DNA from: Bretschneidera sinensis
Taxonomy: Eukaryota; Streptophyta; Magnoliopsida; Brassicales; Akaniaceae
Assembly (NCBI GenBank): GCA_023935145.1
Contig: CM043705.1
Location: 21,855,501-21,919,500 of the forward strand
Direction: 5' to 3'
Length of the DNA: 64,000 bases
The position numbers were made by a program, and so were the translations under genes. Below, piece by piece: positions 59,904-64,000 of the stretch. Every line of letters begins with the position of its first letter. Position 1 is the first letter of the stretch. Under the pieces are notes generated by a model. The model was not told where the DNA came from. It saw only the letters and a list, made by a program, of their open reading frames with translations, and did not search any database.

Positions 59904-60322
59904 GCAAGAACTTCTTCACATTCTCTGACTAGTAACCACATGGTATATTTTTATAAAATAAAATACGTCGTTACAAAAGAATGAGCTGACAATGATCATA
60001 AGAAGTGACTTAGTTAAAGGATTCCATAGTATCATAGTGAAAGCAAAGTTTTAGGGTCTGTTTGGTTTACCAACATGATTATGTTGAAATAAGATTAAGA
60101 TTAGCATGAGATAAGATATGACAAATTAAAGTGATAATAATATAAGAATAATACTTGGCTCCACATCAGTGTGGAGAACCTCATCTTATTCATTGATGTG
60201 ACAATTTCGTATAAGACCATGTATTAAAAAATCATGTGGAAGTCACATGATTTTTGTCACGAAATATTAATAAATAAATCAAGTACTTTATCATGTAATT
60301 TACATATGATTTTTTAATATAT

Positions 60323-61951
60323 TGTCTGTAGACTGAGGTTTCAACCCAAGAGGGGGGTGAATTGGGTTTATAAAAACTTTTACTAATTAATCACAAGTTT
60401 ATAAAAACAGATAAACCAACAAGCATATAAACAAGTAATGTGCTGTAAACAAAAGAGATTAAGGAATAAAAGATGCAAACTCAGTTTATAGTGGTTCGGC
60501 AATACCAAATTCATTCCGACCCTACGTCCACTCTCTTCAAGGAACCTTCTTGAAGTAATCCACTAAGAAACTTAGTCGTGCAACTTCACGGGTGTTGCAC
60601 AAACCTTACAATCAATCTCTTCCTCTCGTAAGCTAATATCTTCCTCCCGGAAGCTAATCTCTTCCTTTCGGAAGTTAATCCCTTTACATTGAATGCTGTA
60701 AAGTAAATGGTAGAGAGACAACAATGATAGCTTATACAACTGAATAATATCTCTCTTTCAATGTAAAGCTTGAAAAATTGCTCAACAATAAATATTTCAA
60801 AGCTTTTGTATATCAATGAGTAAAAATTTGATTGAATGTGTAATCTCCTCTTTTGAAATGCTCAATAGAGTGGGTTTATATAGCCTTTTTGTAATAAGCC
60901 CGTTCTGTACTATTCTGGTATGTTTTGGTGCAATTTGTGCTGAAATCTCGCGTCTTAACAGTCATATTTTTTGAACTACCAATCGACTAGGTCTTAGTAC
61001 CAGTCGATTGGGTCAAGTTAAAAATCTCATTTTTAAGGCTATTGAAAGTACCAGTCGACTGGGTAAGACTTACCAGTCGACTGGGGACCTTCTGTCCAAA
61101 GTACCAGTCGACTGGTATGTGTCACCCAATCGACTGGGGACACACTGTCCCATATCCCAGTCTTCTGGTATAAGTACCCAGTCGACTGGTCAACCTAGTT
61201 TTCATGTTTTGAAATGATTTTGATTTTTTTAAACGTTAGTTGTTTAAAATACTTTTTTCAAAATGAGCCATTGGACAAGCTAGTTACCTGAACAAGTGAG
61301 ATTTACAACTTGTTTCAATCTCCTATACCTATATTAGATCTTTTGTCTTGACTTGGAGTTTGATTCAGGTTGAGTTCTTGCAATTTGATTTCTGGCTGTA
61401 TGCTTTTACCGTTTAATACACTTAGATAGCACTATTAGTATAATAAGAGTTATGTTTTGTCGTCATTAAAATATAGGTGAGGGTCAACAATCTTCTCTTT
61501 TTGATGATGACAAAACTAATGAGAGAAAACAGTTTTAAAAACTAAGTGTTGGATTTTTCGAAAAAATGGGGCAGAGTTTCTTCTGTTTTTTTTTTAATAA
61601 AACCAACTTGTAAAGAACTTAAGAGCAGTTTATATGCAACCCAACCAATTAACTCAACATATATAATCATACACTAAGTTCTTTGGAGCAAGGCTCCCCC
61701 TAAATCTATGCACTAATTTGAGTTTACAGTTAAGTTTCTTATTTTCTCATATTTTCCCCCCGTTCTACAACTTGTTTCAATCCCTTATACCTATACTAGA
61801 TCTTCTGTCTTGACTTGGAGTTTGATTTAGGTTGAGTTCTTGCACTTTAATTTCTGGCTGTATGCTTTTACCGCTTAATACACTTAGATATCACTGTTAG
61901 TATAATAAGAGTTGTGCTTAGTCATCATTAAAATTTAGGTAAGGGTCAACA
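60323..61951 (-). repeat. Sirevirus 3' LTR (right border 61489 or 61951)
   Basis: On the plus strand it starts TGTCTGTAGACTGAGG and ends GGGTCAACA. Because the LTR head is duplicated, the true inner border is ambiguous: 61489 gives 1167 bp and 61951 gives 1629 bp. The partner LTR is outside the window. Confidence 0.75.
60976..61190. repeat. array of palindromic CCAGTCGACTGG motifs in Sirevirus LTR
   Basis: Eight perfect or near-perfect copies of TACCAGTCGACTGGTA-type palindromes lie within about 215 bp, at 60978, 60998, 61049, 61071, 61102, 61123, 61155 and 61176. Repeated palindromes are a known conserved feature of Sirevirus LTRs, thought to be regulatory. Confidence 0.9.
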
Positions 61952-62229
61952 ATCTCTCCCTTTTTGATGATGACAAAACTAATGAGAGAAAACAGTTTTA
62001 AAAACTAAGTGCTTGATTTTTTAGAAAAAATCAGGCAGAGTTTCCTCTGTTTTTTTGAATAAAACCAACCTGTAAAGAAGTTAAGAGTAGTTTATATGCA
62101 ACCCAACCAATTAACTCAACATATATAATCATACACTTAAGTTCTTTTGAGCAAGACTCCCCCTAAATCTATGCACTAGTTTGAGTTTACAGTTAAGTTT
62201 CTTATTTTCTCATATTTTTCCCCTGTTCT
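61305..62229. repeat. direct tandem duplication, two copies of about 462 bp
   Basis: 61305-61766 and 61767-62229 match along their whole length, starting ACAACTTGTTTCAATC and ending CCGTTCT or CTGTTCT, with small differences. Each copy contains the LTR head (GGGTCAACA), the adjoining polypurine tract, and the block CTCCCCCTAAATCTATGCAC, which on the minus strand is a second purine tract (TAGATTTAGGGGGAG). Confidence 0.93.
61952..61966 (-). other. Sirevirus polypurine tract
   Basis: The minus strand reads AAAAAGGGAGAGAT directly before the LTR start TGTTGACCC. A weaker copy is at 61490-61504. Additional purine tracts (AGGGGGAG) occur at about 61695 and 62160. Confidence 0.75.
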
Positions 62230-62534
62230 GAAAACAACAGAAAATGGGGTAGTAAACTAAAAAATAAGCTATATAGATGCCATATAGATGCCATATAGAT
62301 GAAGAGCATGCATAATTAAACTTGTACGCAAAAATTTGGCATCATTCGGAGTTCGGAAGCATTCCCAGGCAGAACCGAAAGTTTTCATACATGCATAAAC
62401 AGTTTTAAAGCATTTATCCGAATATAAAGAGATACAAAACATGTAACCATATTGCGAAAGTGTAAAACAAGTATATTAACCAAGTCTAAGCAGAAACCAT
62501 AGTCAAATATGCAAAATGATGAAGGATGAAACAA
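62230..62534. other. Sirevirus spacer between pol and polypurine tracts
   Basis: No gene is seen. It includes a short tandem GCCATATAGAT repeat at 62277-62300. Non-coding spacers here are usual in Sireviruses. Confidence 0.6.
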
Positions 62535-64000
62535 TCAAACATACAGTTTATCATAATCTAACAATCCCATTGACAGTCTTATTTTGTAAAAACTTGCTTC
62601 ACTTAGAGGTTTTATAAGAATGTCAACTATTTGATCTTCTGAATGTATGAATTCTAGTCTTATATCACATTTTTTAACATGGTCTCTTAAGAAAAGATGT
62701 CTAATTTCTATGTGTTTAGTTCTAAAGTGCTGAATAAGGTTCTTGGTTAGGTTGATAGCACTAGTATTATCACAATGTATTGGGATACTTTTAAAGTTCA
62801 TGTCATAGTCTTCTAGTTGTTGTTTCATCCATAATACTTGGGCACAACAACTTCCAGCTGCAATATATTCCGCCTCAACAGTTGATAGTGCAATAGAGTT
62901 TTATTTCTTGAAAAACCAAGAGGTTAACATTGCACCTAAGAATTGGCATGTTCCACTTATACTTTTTCTATCTAACCTACATCTAGAAAAATCAGCATCT
63001 GAATATCCTACAAGCTCAAAAGATGAATCTCTAGAGTATCATAATCCTAGGGTTTGAGTTCCTTATAGATATCTAAGGATCATTTTTACTGCAACTACAT
63101 GTGATTCCTTAGGATTAGCCTGAAATCTAGCACATATGCATACACTGAACATAATATCAGGTCTACTTGTAATCAAATAAAGTAAAGCTCCTATCATGCT
63201 TCTATAGTATTTAGTATCTACACACTTACCTCCTTCATCAAGATCAAGTTTTTTAGATGTGTTCATAGGTGTACCAACTGGATTTGAGCTTTCTATCCCT
63301 AACCTCTTTAGTGTCCTTTATGTATTTTGATTGATTGATGAAAATACCTCCTTTCAATTGTTTGATTTGAAGTCCAAGGAAGTAGGTAAGCTCTCCTGCC
63401 ATGCTCATTTCAAATTCACCTTGCATGCACTTGGCAAACCCTTGACACATAGATTAGTAGCACCAAATATAATATCATCAACTTATATTTGGACTAGTAA
63501 GGTGTCATTATTGTGATTTTTTGTGAAGAGAGTTATGTCTATTTTACCTCTTACAAAGTTATTATTAATCAAAAATTTACTTAGTCATTCATACCATGCT
63601 CTTGGAGCTTGCTTCAACTCATATAGAGCTTTAGAAAGCTTGTAGACATGATTTGGAAGATTAGAATTCTCAAATCCAAAGAGTTGCTCAACATAAACCT
63701 CTTCTTCTATAAAGCCATTTAAAAATGCACTTTTTACATCCATTTGAAATAGCTTAAACTTATTAAAGCATGCAAAGGCTAATAACATTCGAATAGCTTC
63801 TAATCTAGCTACGGGAGTATGGGTCTCATCAAAGTTTATTCTTTCTTATTGATTATATCCCTTAGCAACTAGTCTAACCTTATTTATAGTCATTATTCCA
63901 TTTTCATCCATCTTATTTCTAAATACCCATTTAGTTCCTATTATTGTATGATTCTTAGGTCTAGGAACTAGATTCCAAACATTGTTTCTTTCAAATTGAT
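62535..64000 (-). pseudogene. Sirevirus reverse transcriptase and RNase H, broken, continues off window
   Basis: Minus-strand pieces in order: RNNVWNLVPRPKN and GTKWVFRNKMDENG (64000-63890), KLFQMDVKSAFLNGFIEEEV (63755-63696), LYELKQAPRAWYE (to 63585), a region around 63500 where a catalytic YVDD-type motif is expected but is not intact, CQGFAKCMQGEFEMSMAGEL (63450-63390), and YRSMIGALLYLITSRPDIMF (about 63200-63145). RNase H follows (CDNTSAINLTKN; TKHIEIRHLFLRDHV; to the stop at 62535). Stops at about 63840, 63590, 63060, 63040 and 62890 and frame changes disable it. Confidence 0.88.

Larger units (their letters stand above)
57716..60322. other. intergenic region with repeats
   Basis: It contains the SLH promoter, AT-rich DNA with dispersed CAATTGAAACGATAC words (58120-58680), a TA microsatellite (58700-58744), a possible hAT-like element (58815-59903) and a MITE-like tail near 60055-60320 (GGTCTGTTTGGTTTACCAAC). 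No gene is supported. Confidence 0.6.
60323..64000 (-). mobile_element. Sirevirus-type copia element, 3' part
   Basis: A minus-strand element runs off the right edge. From right to left: reverse transcriptase and RNase H remnants (64000-62535), a non-coding spacer, repeated polypurine tracts and the 3' LTR ending at 60323. The polypurine tract with the context CATCATCAAAAAGGGAGAGA followed by TGTTGACCC is hallmark Sirevirus sequence, as are the palindrome array in the LTR and more than one polypurine-tract copy. The pol frame has stops, so it is defunct. Confidence 0.88.

Noticed and set aside
60976..61190. Regularly spaced repeats considered as a CRISPR-like array
   Set aside because: Plant nuclear DNA; units are short palindromes with irregular spacing inside an LTR.
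1..64000. Search for an undescribed multigene system
   Set aside because: The three intact genes are ordinary dispersed plant genes with no shared operon-like or cluster logic; everything else is transposon or spacer.

Overview
This is nuclear DNA from a eudicot plant. It is AT-rich and dominated by LTR retrotransposons. It carries intron-containing genes with plant-only products (CHUP1, a plastid-type SLH-domain protein, a plant PPR pseudogene) and classic plant element families (Ty1/copia of Tnt1-like and Sirevirus type, Ty3/gypsy of Tekay-like and Athila type). The species cannot be named from the sequence.

Layout. (1) 1-25341 is a four-level nest. A minus-strand copia element (its 3' end lies off the left edge) was split by a plus-strand Tekay-like gypsy element at 3045-24252. 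That element was split in its reverse transcriptase by a solo LTR of its own family (6153-20277). The solo LTR was split by an Athila-type gypsy element (7976-19932). Each junction has a readable 5-bp target duplication (CCTGC/CTTGC, ATGTA, TGAAG), so the insertion order can be read directly. All internal genes are broken. (2) 25446-28052 is a minus-strand PPR pseudogene with nonsense codons and frameshifts. (3) 28528-32696 is a plus-strand copia pseudogene without visible LTRs. (4) 35809-41574 is an intact-looking 12-exon BTB/POZ gene of 875 codons. (5) 44091-48725 is an intact-looking minus-strand CHUP1 gene with 9 exons and 987 codons, which controls actin-based chloroplast positioning. (6) 51626-57670 is a minus-strand 11-exon gene for a plastid-type SLH and coiled-coil protein of about 580 codons; its reading frame has no upstream ATG, and an ACG sits where a start is expected. 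(7) 60323-64000 is the 3' part of a minus-strand Sirevirus-type copia element, with a palindrome array in its LTR and a 460-bp direct duplication spanning the LTR/polypurine-tract boundary.

The three host genes were reconstructed by joining exons at GT..AG borders with phases that close exactly (2628, 2964 and 1743 nt). BTB and CHUP1 are convergent; CHUP1 and the SLH gene are in tandem on the minus strand. CHUP1 and the SLH protein both point to chloroplasts, but nothing suggests the three genes form one pathway. No undescribed multigene system is evident. The most unusual items are the AUG-less frame of the SLH gene, the same-family nested insertion, and the Sirevirus LTR architecture.
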